Made by a program: the position numbers and the translations under genes. Below the pieces are notes generated by a model. The model was given only the letters and a program-made list of their open reading frames with translations, ran no database searches and was not told the origin of the DNA. DNA of 64,000 nucleotides from Lumbricus rubellus (Eukaryota; Annelida; Clitellata; Crassiclitellata; Lumbricidae), in NCBI GenBank assembly GCA_945859605.1, contig OX243817.1:27073303-27137302 (forward strand), written 5' to 3'. Of the stretch, positions 1-43,276 are shown piece after piece. Each line of letters opens with the position of its first letter. Position 1 is the stretch's first letter.

Positions 1-2638
1 CGCATGTGCAGGCGCGCACACAGCGCTATTAGGCCTATTGTTTAGTCCATAATAGCCTACGCGGTTGTTGTTTTTGTTTGATGTAGTGCACGGCCATTGT
101 TTTCTCCTGTTTTGAATCGATTTGCAAAATAAAATCGATTGGAAGCGCACGACTTTAGCGATCGAGTTGTATTTAGGATCCGTCTGCAGAAGTCATAGGT
201 TATTGCAGCAGAAGCTATTCGGATCACATGCGTTGATTGTTAAAAGGTAGGTCCCATGCTGTTCTTTAATATATCTCATTGCGGTAACAATATTAGAAGT
301 TCTATAGGCCGTGTTGAGCATGAGATCAACACTGTGGCGTTTAAAAGCAGTTTGTTTACAAAGCAGAATTTAAACCTAATCAAACTTGAAAAATTGTTAT
401 AGCTTGTCCCAAGAATAGCCTAAATATAGGGCATAGGCTAGTCTTAAATTTTTAATGAAAACCTCTAGGCCTATACTATAATCATCTGATTAAATTGGAC
501 CTAAAATAGAACTAGCTAGACACTGTATACGAGAAGGATTAGCAGTGGTATTAGGCCTATCAAATGCGTAAAAATCAGAAAACTGCTATTAGCCGTCCAA
601 GAGTAAGCACCGAAAAAACAGTAGCTACCAACTAGAGAGCAGCCTTAGCCGTGGGACCAACAATAATTTATTGGAGAGGATAAAAATATAATTTGCTCGG
701 GCCTGTCGTTAGCATGCAAGCGGTAGCCTATAATAGAGCAATGTTAATAAGTAGCTACCAGAGTGGAGTTGTATATAATATTATGAACAGCTGACCTAGT
801 GAGCATAGAGTTCATGATTTACCGTATAACTTTTTATGCTAAATATAATATTTTGACAACCGAATAAAATTAATGCTGTAGGCCTTATGCATAAATATAT
901 AACATCGCACGGTCGCACGACTGGTAGGCCTATTATACTGGCAACATTATTAGCCTGCCTCAATTTGCTTTTGAAAAGTCTCTCGTGAAACCTATATATA
1001 TGGATTGCTTATGGCACCGTGACTGCTTTGCCTATAGAGGCTAGGAATTTCTCTCGCCGGTATTTTAAGGACAAAGGCAGTGCATGCGTAAAGTGTTGAA
1101 AAGAGGTGCCTGGACGCCTATCATTTCTCCAGGCTCTGCTGTCCAAATAAGTGGCAGGACGGCGTTGGGATTTTAAAATAAGTGCCTATACACACCGTTC
1201 AAGACCTCCCATGGCAGTAACACCTTAAACCATGGACAAGAGCACGTGGAGTAGGCCTAAGTAATCAGAAAGGAAAGAAACTAACTAGACGATAGGCTAT
1301 AGACATGTAAAATTGATACGGAAAGAGGTAGAAGTGGATTCTTGAACGAAAGGAAGGCCATCCATGGAAGAGAAAAAACAGATGTCTGAAAGTTGTTGTG
1401 GACTATAGGCCTAATACGCTGGAGGTAGACAAAAGTGCTGCGTTGTCCGGCGTGGAACCGCACAGGAGGACTAACTTCGGGTATAAGCTTACTGATCAGT
1501 GAGTAGGAGTAGGTTTGCTTTTATTAGGCGTGTTACAGTAGGACAGTCCTACTCCTAGTCCTTCAAGTCTTAGCATTCTAAATCGTTGCACTTGTTGCAT
1601 AACAGACCGCGATAAGCACAATATCTTAATTGTGATCTCGAGCTGAGAGAGATTATCTCTGCATGTTGCTTGTTTTCTCAACAGGTTTTAAAGTTAACAA
1701 CTCAAGGGTTTGGTGATAGATAATTAATTATAAGGTTCATAAGTAGCTCTGTGTCATTGTATGCCGGTTATGATTTATACAACAGTAAATTATATTATTA
1801 AGGGTCTAATGCATGGGTCAGAAATGAAAAGGAAATTGCGACGATAGGCCTACTAAATTAACTGGATGCATAGGCTATTATTCCATGCAGCAATGAAGAA
1901 AACTGCTGAAGGTTTCAAGACAAAATTGAATAGAATGTAAGAAGTAGGCTATAGGCATATAACAAGATAGAAGTAACATTTCAACTCCGGGTTGCACCAT
2001 ACAAAGACGCGTAATTGGTAAGCTGCTAACTAGTAACTAGATGGTGGTGCAAGCATAGGCCTACACAACGGTATGTAAGGAAACGTCTAAGGACTAGTCT
2101 TTTATTATGTCGACCATAGATGTTTAAAACGACAGAAACCGAATAAAAAAGAACAAAACATCGTTTTAGTTTTTTAAAATCTAACAGAAAAAACGGAAAA
2201 AACGGAAAATGAAAAATAATTGGAATTTGTAGCCCCTACTACAGTTTAAAATTAAAAACCTTATTTACACAATTTTTAAATTGCTGACACGGGGACTAAC
2301 CGGGAGTGGGGGGGGGGGTGCTGAGGGCAACCGAACGCGTCACCGTGTCAGTGATTGGTCCAGCGATAAGGGGATCTGGCGCTGATCTAAACAGAAACCG
2401 TTTTGCATAGAATAGCTGCTCACGAATACGTGATAACTTCAAAAATTACTTAGGATCAATGCAAGAATATGTCTAAACAATTTAGTGTTTTTTCGCATTA
2501 ACGATTGTGCTACAATATTCATAATAACAAACGAATATATGTTTGTGTAAAATATGCGCAAAATTCATGGGGAGCAAATGTTTACATTGCTCCCTTCCAC
2601 ACACCCATACTTTGATCACAAACGTACAAACACACATC

Positions 2639-2672
<34 letters not shown>

Positions 2673-3059
2673 GCCCTGCGCAAAGTTACGAATGGAATAG
2701 CATATGCAGGGGGTTGGGAAATGTTTTTTGCATTGCTCTCTGGCGCAAAGCATTCTTCTCGCAAAGCCTACAACGACATGTAGCCTATTCGTCGACTGTC
2801 ACAAACAGGGGCTTCTATCCTATATATGTATAGGCGGGCGCGACTTGCGCCCAGTGAAAAACAGGGAGGGAAACAGAAAAAAGTTAAAACTCACGTCGAT
2901 AGGGGGGGGGAAAGGCCAGCCATGGAGGCAGTGTTTAATATAGTCATCTCTAGGAAGAGGTTTCCCCCAGAAATTACTTCCCCCCCATAAACATTTTTCA
3001 ACATTGTATTGGTTATTAGTTACTAGCTGGGGTACCCGGCGATGCCCGGGAATTTTATG
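1..3059. other. no gene recognised; AT-rich intergenic DNA
   Basis: I see no convincing coding exon on either strand; open frames are short and have no family resemblance. The stretch holds many copies of the palindrome TAGGCCTA or near versions (for example near 30, 552, 926, 1253, 1409, 1847 and 2056), a G run near 2308-2320, and a CA microsatellite at about 2639-2668. An inverted pair CTGACACGG / CCGTGTCAG lies near 2283-2349, and a related sequence recurs near 30270-30350, so this part is probably a dispersed repeat. Confidence 0.6.
2639..2668. repeat. (CA)n microsatellite
   Basis: About 15 uninterrupted CA units. It explains the cysteine/valine and histidine/threonine open frames that cross it. 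Confidence 0.95.
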
Positions 3060-4500
3060 TAAATAGCTAAGCCGTGAAGCTATGGCGACGGAATGGAAGT
3101 AGCAAACGTTTGGCTTTTCGGGCCCCCACCATGGCTCCCTCCACTGGCTGGACTTGACGGTCTTCTGTCTACATGCAAAATTTCATACCAATAGCTGCAA
3201 AGCTGCAAAAAAAATTCGCCCCCAAAATTGTGTCCACCCCGTACAGCACCCTGCTCCCACCAGGCCTATGCCGGGCGAGGTGTGTGTTGGTTTGGGGCGA
3301 GGTGGTCCCGGTGGCACCCTATCGAGCTGCAACTTTTCCAGTGAATAGCTGTGAAACTATGGCGATGGAATAGAAATAGCAAAGTTTGGGTTTTCGCACC
3401 CCACCGTGGACCCCTGGTGGGAGATATTCACCAACCCCTCCAGTGGCTGGACCTGACGGTCCTCTGTCTAGATGCACAGTTTCAGATCAATAGCTGGAAA
3501 ACTGCAAAAAAATTCGCCCCCCCAAACATTTTTCGCCCCCATAAACGCCCTGAAGTGTGCGTTGGTTGGTGGCGAGGTGGTCCCGGTGACACCCTATCTA
3601 GCTGCAACTTTTCAGGTGAATAGCTGTGAAACTATGGCGATGGCAAAAATATATGGAAAATGGAGTTTTCGCCACCTCTCCATTCTCCCCCTCGAAGTAA
3701 AGATTCGGCAACTCCTCCACTGGATGGACCCGAGGGTCCTCTGTCTAAATGCAAAATTTGACATCAATAGCTGCAAAATAATTTGGCCCCCCCGAAAATT
3801 TGGCCCTCCTAAACAACGCCCTGCCCCACCCGGCCCTTGCGGGCCGAGGTGTGTGTTGTTGGGGGCAAGGTGGTCCCGGTGGCATCCTATCTAGATGCAA
3901 CGTTCCAGGTGAATAGCTATTAGCTCTGAAACTATGGTGATGGTGTAAAAATAGGAAAAATGGAGTTTTCGCCCCCCCCCATTCTCCCTCTGGTGGTAAA
4001 GATTCGCCAAATCCTCCACTGGGTGGACATGACGGTCCTCTTTCTAAATGCAAAATTTCACATCAATAGCGGAAAAATTTCGCCCCCAAATTTTTTCCCC
4101 CCTAAACAACGCCCTGCCCCACCCGGCCCCTGCGGGCCGAGATGTGTGTTGTTGGGAAGGGCAAGGTGGTCCCGGTGGCATCCTATCTAGCTGCAACGTT
4201 TCAAGGGAATAGCTCTGAAACTATGGCGATGGTGTAAAAACAGGGAAAATGGAGTTTTTGGCCCCTCCCCATTTTTCGCTGGTGGTACAGATTCGCCAAC
4301 TCGATTTTTGGGAGGACCTGGCGTTCCTCTGTCTAAATGCAAAATTTGGAATCAATAGATGCAAAAAAATATTTTTCGCCCCTCCAAAAATTCCCCCCAT
4401 CCTGGCTCCCATGGTTTTAGAAATTTGCCAACCCGTGCACTTGCTAAGTTTGATGGATCCCTGTCTAGGTGCAAAATTTCAGATCAATAGCTGTGAAACT
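3060..4500. repeat. tandem array of about five ~285-bp units
   Basis: A recognisable block (AATAGCTGTGAAACTATGGCG and variants) recurs near 3061, 3343, 3617, 3911, 4207 and 4489, that is every 274-296 bp. Each block is followed by the same order of sub-blocks: a C-rich run, a 'TGGACCTGACGGTCCTCTGT'-like segment, and 'ATGCAAAATTT'. Units are diverged by substitutions and small indels. The open frames in the array are by-products of the repeat. Confidence 0.85.
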
Positions 4501-5614
4501 GTGGGCGTGCATTCTGGACAAATATACATACATACATATAAATAAATAAATATATAAACATCCTCTCTTATAGATATAGATAATAGTAGGCTATTACTAT
4601 CTACATTATTTCATCACATGAACTGTTTCAATACGCCACGATAAAATTTACTATTGCCTAATTATAATATTATTATTTATGGCCTACTATTTTACTAAAA
4701 TTAATGATACAATCATATTATAATGATTTGATTTAGTGTTAATACTTGTACAAATAATATATTTGTACAACTAAATGCAATGTTTAATCTAGACATCTCT
4801 GGAAAGGAGTTCCCCAGGAATTAAAATTTTCCAGAAAAAGAAAAATCGATAGGTGTTGTGAACATGTATATAGAATAATTCCCCATCCACAAAAAGTATA
4901 TAATGCAACATTTACCCCCCCCCCCCCCATATAAACTTGACAGGTTTATACAAGTGCAGTTATCCCGTCAGTAGAAGAATTTGACTGCAAAGCATCGAAG
5001 TGGGCCCACTAAAAATAAGGTTATGCATCAGCATTTTGGGGAATTAGCCTAAATGCATGTTTCAAGGAGGAAAATTAGGCGAAAGACTAAAAAATGTTGT
5101 CAGAAAATTTCTGCCTGAGCGGTTTCCGTTCGCCCAAAACAGCCATTTACCCCTCCCCAAAACCTAAATTCCCCAAAGCAGTGTGACTAGGTAACACACT
5201 GAATAAACACTGAACTAAATGGCTATCTCCAGTGTTATCCTTCAAATTTCAGACCGTCAAATTTCAAAATATTTTGCTCCTTGAACACTTAGAAAAACAA
5301 CATAATTATTGTGTAGGCCCACCTTGTATTTTATTGTATTGCAGAAATTGCAATGCGGAAATTGCAAAAATTTCGAATGGGGGGGAGGGACGCATACCAC
5401 ACTCCAAACCCCTCCCCGTCTTGGCGCTCGTGTTTCGGTGATCGTCTGCGGATGCTTGTTTGTCTCTCCCCTCTGAAACCTTCATTCCCTATAGTTAGGG
5501 GGACAAGATTACATATTGCCGGGAGAGTAGGTCGGCCTAATAAGGGGGGGGAAGAATATGTATTGCGCCCGGCTGCTTAGGGGGGATAGAAGCCCCTGGT
5601 CACAAATAGCAATA
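4501..5614. other. no gene recognised
   Basis: AT-rich sequence with a short ATAC/AAAT-rich tract near 4525-4560 and a C run near 4914-4928. No exon-like coding segment and no mobile-element ends were recognised. Confidence 0.5.
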
Positions 5615-5622
5615 TTTGTCGT

Positions 5623-6068
5623 CAGGGCCGGATTTAGGCATGTTCAACATGTTCGGCCGAACAGGGGCCCCCACACTTTAGGGGCCCCCACAAATGTGTG
5701 AAAAAATTTTAGGAGCAAATTTTGACCAAACGACTATTTTCCCGAAAATTTGGCCAGATGACTAAAAAAAGGTCATCAACTTTTTTGGCGGATGAAATGG
5801 TATGATTTTCCCAAAAATTTGGAAAAAAAGGTCATCAACTTTTTTGGCGGATGAAATGGTATGATTTTCCCAAAAAATTTGGAAAATAAGGTCATCAATT
5901 TTTTGGCGGATGAAATGGTATGATTTTCGCGAAAAATTTCGCCAGATGACTAAAAAAAGAAGAATATCCGCAACAAATTTCCGAACAGGGCCCCCACACA
6001 AATTTTCCGAACAGGGCTTCCACACAAATTTTCCGAACAGGGCCCCCACATTGCTTAATCCGGCCCTG
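5623..6068. mobile_element. hAT-type MITE, 446 bp, with perfect 8-bp TSD
   Basis: The ends are inverted copies of CAGGGCCGGATTTAGGCA (right end, reverse-complemented: CAGGGCCGGATTAAGCA). The flanks at 5615-5622 and 6069-6076 are both TTTGTCGT. An 8-bp TSD with CAGG-type ends is the hallmark of the hAT superfamily. The element is too short to encode a transposase. Inside are three direct repeats of about 59 bp starting near 5771, 5830 and 5890, each containing the block GGTCATCAACTTTTTTGGCG that also occurs in other elements of this window. Confidence 0.9.
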
Positions 6069-6076
6069 TTTGTCGT

Positions 6077-7143
6077 ATCGTAGCTAAATATCTATGGCCA
6101 TAATAAATAAACTAATAATATATCATAACTGCTGAACAATTAAATAGGCCATACATATCGTATGAGACAAAACAATATGCAGGTGTTTCAATAGAATAAG
6201 CACATTTGTCGTTTTTAATGAGCAAACCAGGCCATCGACTGTGCAAAGAATTAGGCCTCTTGAACCTTTTTTTATTAAAAATAAATTTATCATTTTTATA
6301 AGAAACGTCTGATAGAAATACTTTAATTTAACGCAAACTTTCACCACACCACTATCGCAGTGTTATACTATCACACGTATTTTACTACAATTCTAGTGCA
6401 GTGAGCTAACATTTTGATCAGAGTGTTTTGTAGGCCTATTTCATTCTCAAAGTCATTGCTCTGTAGGCCTCAAATCAGCTATAGCAGCTAAACTAGACAT
6501 GATGTATATAAAAACGACGGTATATAATATATGCCTATTGCAATAAAACATTGGCTCTGCGATTCTTTTAGTGTTCCAGTACTTTACCAGAGCACAAACT
6601 TATGTTTTGTGAACACGTATGAATTATGAGTTTTACTTATAAGATTTTTATTTACCTAGCTAGTTTTGACGAATGCTCGCTCATAATTACAGGCATCTTA
6701 GTGTAGGCTATATATAAGCTTAGAAATAGGCCTACTGTAATACGCAAATCTGAGTTACGACTAGTAGCTCAATCTGATTCCAAAATCGCCAGTGCTGTAT
6801 TGTATTACATGGTAATTTGAAAATTTCAAAGTCGCTTCTCACAGCAAAAGCCTTTCAGAAGCGCTCCAAGTGCGTGCAACCCCGAGAGAAGGGTTAGGAT
6901 TTGAGGCCTGACAGAGATGAGGAATGACCATCATAGAGGATGATGGGGGGGTACTGATGGGGTAATCCATTCCAGAGGGAGGGACCAGGGACTATTGCTA
7001 CTTGACTCAATGACTGAAGATCAATGACTCAGAATCTACACACGAGCGATTGCTTAAATTAATATGTAAAGCGAATTCAGACAGCATTTAGTGCATTGCA
7101 ATATTATGGTCGCATGCAGACAATGTTTGTTTCTCCACACTCA
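6077..7143. other. no gene recognised
   Basis: AT-rich DNA with several TAGGCCTA-type palindromes (near 6431, 6462 and 6726). No coding exon or element boundary was recognised. Confidence 0.5.
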
Positions 7144-7535
7144 CAATTCACATTAACATTGTGTTCACAATTCACGTTAACATTGTGTTTACAATTTACA
7201 TTAACATTGTGTTTACAATTCACATTAACATTGTGTTTACAATTCACATTAACATTGTGTTCACAATTCACATTAACATTGTGTTTACAATTTACATTAA
7301 CATTGTGTTCACAATTCACATTAACATTGTATTTACAATTTACATTAACATTGTATTTACAATTCACATTAACATTGTGTTTACAATTTACATTAACATT
7401 GTGTTTACAATTTACATTAACATTGTGTTTACAATTCACATTAACATTGTGTTTACAATTCACATTAACATTGTGTTTACAATTTACAATAACATTGTGC
7501 TTAGGCCTACAATTCACATTAACATAGTGTTTACG
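7144..7535. repeat. 24-bp minisatellite, about 16 copies
   Basis: The unit ACAATTCACATTAACATTGTG plus TTT is 24 bp, a multiple of three, so all three forward frames and the reverse strand stay open across it. The resulting octapeptide repeats are artefacts of the unit length. The unit has inverted ACAAT / ATTGT halves and could fold on itself. Sequence drift is mainly C/T alternation (TTCACA versus TTTACA). Confidence 0.9.
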
Positions 7536-7654
7536 CACGAAGAAAGGCTTTCATTTCTCATGCATAAATAATAGATGCCTATACGAACGGTAAACATGCA
7601 TTGCAGACTCCTCATGCGATGTTATGTTTACTGCAGCGAATGTGTAATGTCCAT

Positions 7655-7953
7655 CAGGGCTTTTTTAACGTGCAGTTGTACACAAAATGTGCAGTTCCAG
7701 GGGCGGATCCAAGGGCCAATCCGGCCATGGCCCCCATTTAAAAATTCCCATGTATCGTGGCCCCCCATTTATTTCGTTTCAACAAGCTTTAAAGGCATTT
7801 GGACCGGATGACTATATAAAAAAAGGTCATCAACTTTTTGGCGGATACGGCAGAAAAATTTTCCACACCAAGACCAAGAATATTGCTCCCCCGCGTCCAC
7901 AGTTTCTGTATCCGCCCTTGTGCAATTCTAAATATTCATTAAAAACAGCCCTG
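7655..7953. mobile_element. hAT-type MITE, family A, copy 1 (interrupted)
   Basis: The ends are CAGGGCTTTTTTAA and its inverted partner CAGGGCTGTTTTTAA. The flanks are ATGTCCAT (7647-7654) and ATGTCCGT (7954-7961), an 8-bp TSD with one mismatch. Family A recurs at 15158-15795, 23551-23744 and 26937-27120. Here the element is interrupted by another hAT MITE at 7698-7920 and has lost about 150 bp of its middle compared with the intact copy at 23551. Confidence 0.85.
7698..7920. mobile_element. hAT-type MITE nested inside family A copy 1
   Basis: The ends are CAGGGGCGGATCCA and inverted CAAGGGCGGATACA. The flanks are TGCAGTTC (7690-7697) and TGCAATTC (7921-7928), an 8-bp TSD with one mismatch, lying within family A sequence. 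The core contains the shared block GGTCATCAACTTTTTGGCGG near 7827. One caveat: family A itself contains TGCAGTTC twice, so the flanking pair could partly reflect recombination between those copies. Confidence 0.8.
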
Positions 7954-8181
7954 ATGTCCGTATACCATTAGGTTCGCACAAATGTGCATTGCAAATTGCA
8001 GAGATGAACGATTGCGTTTTGTTGTTTATTATAGCCAACGACTGCGCTATAAATAATTTATCCGATTATTTATTTATTAAGAACGTTGGATTGCGTGGGT
8101 TGTGACAATTTAATGGTGCAGATGAATATTATGGTTTGCTGTAATTTGTTGTTTATACGCAGTCACCCGATTTACATTAGA

Positions 8182-8183
<2 letters not shown>

Positions 8184-8226
<43 letters not shown>

Positions 8227-8254
8227 GTGCGTGTGTGTGTGCGTGTGTGTGTGT
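8184..8254. repeat. (AT)n followed by (GT)n microsatellite
   Basis: About 18 AT units (8184-8220) run into an imperfect GT tract (8225-8254). It ends about 35 bp before the probable splice acceptor of the first recognised PMCA exon. Confidence 0.9.
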
Positions 8255-8291
8255 ACCGATTGAAATATTTTTGCTTTCTTTTGTTCAACAG

Positions 8292-8441
8292 GTGACGATC
8301 CATCGAGAAAGCAAGCGACCGACAGCATATTGAACTGAATGGATGAATACTTGAATAGCGATCGTAGTTAGTTAGATCAAGGAGATCTATAATATTCCTT
8401 TGGTGGATTTCCGAGGGAATCATCAACAACATCCATCGAAC
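8292..8441 (+). other. probable 5' UTR part of PMCA exon 1
   Basis: A good acceptor, with a T-rich tract ending in CAACAG, lies at 8291 and starts a segment that continues without an in-frame barrier to the ATG at 8442. Upstream non-coding exon(s) and the promoter are inferred to lie further left but could not be recognised. A transcription start between here and 8442 is also possible. Confidence 0.45.
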
Positions 8442-38966
<30,525 letters not shown>

Positions 38967-38969
<3 letters not shown>

Positions 38970-39012
38970 TGATGATGATGATGATACACAAACATCTTCA
39001 TCAAACTGGCTC

Positions 39013-39097
<85 letters not shown>

Positions 39098-39180
39098 GCA
39101 TCATCTTCATCAGCATCATCATCTTCATCTGCATCAGCATCACCACCTCCTCCTCCTCCTTCTCATCATCATCTTCGTCA
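38967..39180 (+). repeat. GAT and ATC tracts in the PMCA 3' UTR
   Basis: Five to six ATG/GAT units begin at the stop codon (38967-38985), followed 30 bp later by about 19 ATC units (39015-39075), seven CAG units, and more ATC/CCT repeats. GAT and ATC runs are complementary, so the mRNA could form a hairpin directly after the stop codon. Confidence 0.85.
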
Positions 39181-39189
39181 TCATTGAGC

Positions 39190-42006
39190 GCATTTTCTTC
39201 AGTGCCACTTCAGTACTTCTTGAGTACCTCTTCAGTACCACTTCAGTATACCTCCAGTCTTACGCATCGCGAGGTTCCAGCGGTGCCGCCTTTGGAATGC
39301 TATCTAACGGTTGCGGGTTCGAAATTACTCAGCGGACTCACACAGCGAACGACCCTTAGCAAGATACACGTGTGCCTTAAAGACAGAACAGTTTTATTTA
39401 TTTATCTGACTTGGCGTTGCAAGTATAAAACGACGAGTGGGGGGGGGGGTGAGCTGTTTATACGGTCTGGGAGGGGGTTTCGAGTGGTGCATATCAGATA
39501 ACTGAATGTCTTATGCTATGTCGCTATGAGCTTTATAGGGAACACTAGTAAGACATAGAATCACCCTGTACCTTCAGGCGCTCAATTGTTTATGGCTAAT
39601 ATCTTCATTACATATCAAGATATCGAGTACCTTCGCTACATGACTTGCCAAACGAAACGCTTCACATCTAATCATCTTCAATTCGGTGAAGTGTCTCACT
39701 ATTCAATATTATTATAAGAAATTACAGTATTACATAGGGCAGTTGACCGCAAATGTACATGACAAAATAGGCGTTCAAAACACTAACGTTACTATCACAT
39801 CATTTCTTGTGTATATGGATAATCATGTAAATTATACGGTTGTACAGCAAGTCTCATAACGGTGGTAAACTGATATAGAGTTTATTTTTGCCGATGCTTT
39901 TGGGGGTTTGAATCCCAGAGTAGTTTCACGTTAACTGGACTCCTAAGTTTCCTTACCAAGTCGCTGTGCAGTACCGTACTGTTGGTGTTGTTGTTGTTGT
40001 CGCGTTTACAGTTCAGCCAACTTGTCCTTTTTTGAGCCACAATACACCCCACCCCCAATACGGGCAGAGATGACGAATATGTGTAATGAATGCATAGTTA
40101 GAATAAACTTCTACGTAAGGTCTTAAGGAGGCAGTAAAATTAATGGCGAATATCACCGAAATTTTGAGGCGCAGAAAACCAAGTTAATCAAATACGCGTA
40201 ATCAAGTACGTTATTAAGAAATATCTCGTAACGGGCCAATTGCTAACCTCAAATTGGTACACAAACAGCATAGTCACTAAGAGCAATTGGTACTAAAGCT
40301 GTATCTGATGGGAAAGGGAGTGTTTGTTTGCTGCCAATCAGTAGGGCTATACCTGTGTGACATTTAATGTGATTTCAAAGCTACAAATCGACAACTCAAA
40401 CGCATATCAATTTCACTTTATTGGAAACAATATATCAAATCAGAAATCAAATAATTATGTCGGCTACATCGGCTCTACCCGTTGTTGCAACGAAAATGCC
40501 AGTCTTACTTGTGCTCTATGTATAATACTGAGCCCGCAGATTTCGCTACAAACTTCCCCTCAAACAGCAGACGGTGTGTATACACTGTACAACCTTCCCA
40601 GTAGGTTTCTCTGTTCTCCGGTACTTTCTGTTTTCAACCATTTCCTTTCTTGTTTTCTTAACTTCCACTCTTCCTTTTGCCTTTCTCTCTTCTTTCCTTT
40701 CTCTCTTCCCTTCTGTCTCCGACGATCCTTTCCTGTTTTCCTAAAGTTAATCATGTGTTCATTACCGCACTTTGATATCTGTATAGATAATAATTATTAT
40801 TATGTAGACATTGTAAACAAACTTTAGTTTTCGACGTTTTAACGGTGTTGCTACTTTGCAAAGAAATCGTGATAATACTTAGGGGCGTGGCTACAACTCG
40901 TTTCCATGACGACGAACAAATTGAAGACGACGACGTGACGTCATAAGTAAGCTGACGTAGTCAATTGTTGTGCTCATCTATCGAATCCCGGATCAATCGT
41001 GACTCGTGAATGATTGACTTGGCTATACTCTGCTGGTCACTTGAGGGTCATCTTTCTCATGAACTCTAAAAACAGTTTACCGACATCGTCATATAATAAA
41101 CCAACATCTCGCAATGGTTGAGGTATAGGGCTTTTGAGCAAGTACGCGTATAAATTTATGAACCCCATAATTCCCCATACATTCCCCCCATAATCTTCTA
41201 TACTTGGCGTTCAGCTTTAGTTTTAATGTCAAACATTCAGCTGGTGATAGCTGCAGGAAAATAATAGACTGAACAAATAGGTCTAGCGGCGGCCCAGGCC
41301 CGGCCCTAGCGTGTGCGGGACCCATTGCAAGGCAGCTGCCGAGCTGCGGGTCCACAAGCAAAATATACTGAGTTGATTTCCTATCAATACGGCATGGCAC
41401 TACCATAATTTTATGTAGGCCTATTTAAGTAGTCCAAACCTAATGGGCGCCCACACATAGGGGCAAGAGGGTCACTTCTCCTTGTAGAATCAACACTATT
41501 TTAGCAGCTATATTTCTTTGCGCTAAAGCACTATTGATGCCAATGATTCACACAGTGAAACGTAGAAATTCAGAAACCACTGTAAAAAATATCCATGAAC
41601 ATCGTAGTTTCCTGCTTTGCATTTTCAAGATTTTGCTGAAATTTCACTGCGACCACTGTGCTTTGCTCTCTTCTATATACAAAATTGTCTGAGGGCGCCC
41701 ATGTGCAAAATTAAAGTGAAAATTGATTAATGAAACAAGGGCGTAACTTTGCCCCAGATAGTGGTGGTGACTATTCCTCTGCAGCTCCGCTCACTATAAT
41801 AGGTGACGGGAGGGATGATTTCCCGTCACATGACGGTTTTGGACCTTTTTATTTATTCATATTCTACAGATATTTTTCTTCAAAATACTTTTTACAGAAT
41901 GAAAATATCTTATTTCTAACTGAAGTTATACTCATTTGAATCTGCAATTTGCTAAATCATTACAATTGAGAAAATCGAGCTTAAAGTTTCGGAACATTTG
42001 TGTCGG
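39190..42006. other. no gene recognised downstream of PMCA
   Basis: Nothing with coding conservation was seen. Contains a G run near 39442-39450, a pyrimidine-rich tract at 40600-40740, a CRE-like palindrome TGACGTCA at 40936-40943 of unknown meaning, and degenerate hAT-like ends near 41280-41330 and 41440-41700. The first good AATAAA is at 40102-40107; whether it ends the PMCA transcript is unknown. Confidence 0.5.
40102..40107 (+). terminator. candidate polyadenylation signal AATAAA
   Basis: Canonical hexamer about 1.1 kb after the PMCA stop codon. Weak evidence: position and hexamer only. Confidence 0.25.
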
Positions 42007-42011
42007 GTAAG

Positions 42012-43004
42012 TGTAGCGAATAAACGCTCCTTAACAAACGAATCAATTAACTAATAACCTGTGTAATTATTAATACTAAGTAACAGTTAAGCTAGACAAT
42101 TAATTGGCGTATTTAATAGATAATTAATAAATTGAATTGTGGCATTAGCGAATATAACAGTAGAAATCACAAACACAAATGCGCTACAAAAATCAGTCAA
42201 CGCTTGAGGAGGCACGAAAACAGCGTTTCGCGCAGCAGACGATCGTCAACACTGTGAGCAGCCGAAGAGTCACGTGGTCTGATTCGGGCATGAGATTCTG
42301 AAAAGAATGGCAGACATTTTGCGATTTGTCAACCAAAAAACGTTAATTCAGAATGCGCCGATGACATTTATTTGAGTGTGAAAAACGGGACTTATTGTAC
42401 GTTTATTCCACTGCTGATCTGTAAATCCTAGGGAACGTAGTACCTGGGTTAGATAGAAATGTTCGAAGTTTAAGTCGGACTGTAATAGCGAACAAAGTCA
42501 ATTTTCGCTCGGCACCGATCTTGGGATCGAGAAGACATTGCGAGAACCAGTTGCGATTGGGAGTTTCGAAGTAACGAGAAGAAGTGGTGATTCGACGACG
42601 AAGCAGAAGTGAAGAAGACGCGTGAGTAGCCAGTGCTCACAGAAGAACGAAGACGACGCGGTGGTGAAACGGCGACCGAGGGCAGCCAGGGAGAAGCGAC
42701 CTTTCTTCCCGTCTTTCCTTCCAAACCAGTTTCCCTGTGTCAAGAACAAGGACCTCATCATCTACTCAAGAAGGGAACTCTTGAGGAAGCTAAGCACCTT
42801 ATAATATTTTAGTAGATAAATACGCCACAATAGGTAGTTAGGGTATTGAATATTATTTACTGTTGAATGTTGATATTTATAATATACATCAAAAATGAAG
42901 TACAGCTTGTTCTTGTTGTAGGTCAATTCTAGTTAACATTCTTGATCACCCATTACGAATCCCTGAGTTTATAAAGCGTCTAGGGTAAGACCTGGTATGC
43001 GACA
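42012..43004 (+). repeat. 5' LTR of outer element (993 bp)
   Basis: TG...CA termini, TSD GTAAG on its left. It matches 55267-56259 almost exactly. Short frames inside it (near 42470-42800) recur in the other LTR only because the LTRs are copies. Confidence 0.97.
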
Positions 43005-43007
43005 GTA

Positions 43008-43025
43008 TGGGGACTCAGATTCCGG
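43008..43025 (+). other. primer-binding site of outer element
   Basis: TGGGGACTCAGATTCCGG starts 3 bp after the 5' LTR; TGG pairs with the CCA end of a tRNA. The tRNA is not identified. Confidence 0.7.
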
Positions 43026-43276
43026 GATGTTAGTCAGCTTGAAAACTGATCTAATTGAACATTAATGACACTAGAAACAGCATAGAACAATATTGCTAGT
43101 ATATTGATTTTTTGGATGTAAAGCTGAACTGATAGAGACTTGCATTTTAGAACTGTAGAGTGTATTTTAAAGAGTCCACAGCGACTGATATATTGAATTG
43201 ATTTCTGTGTTCAGAAATTATATAGCGCATTTTTTGCCTATATTTTACTACTTGCTAATTTGAAGTAAGTCAGTAA

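Noticed and set aside
3154..4190. Small proteins with 'KFHINS' type repeats
   Set aside because: Frames in the ~285-bp tandem array; frame changes from unit to unit.
7096..7571. Three overlapping repeat proteins of 136-144 codons
   Set aside because: By-products of a 24-bp minisatellite; no start context, no non-repeat domain.
40357..40827. 156-codon + strand frame downstream of PMCA
   Set aside because: Low-complexity pyrimidine-rich second half, no domain, no splice context; probably chance.
42470..42804. Several 60-87-codon frames repeated at 55725-56059
   Set aside because: They lie in the two LTRs of the outer element and are copies because the LTRs are copies.
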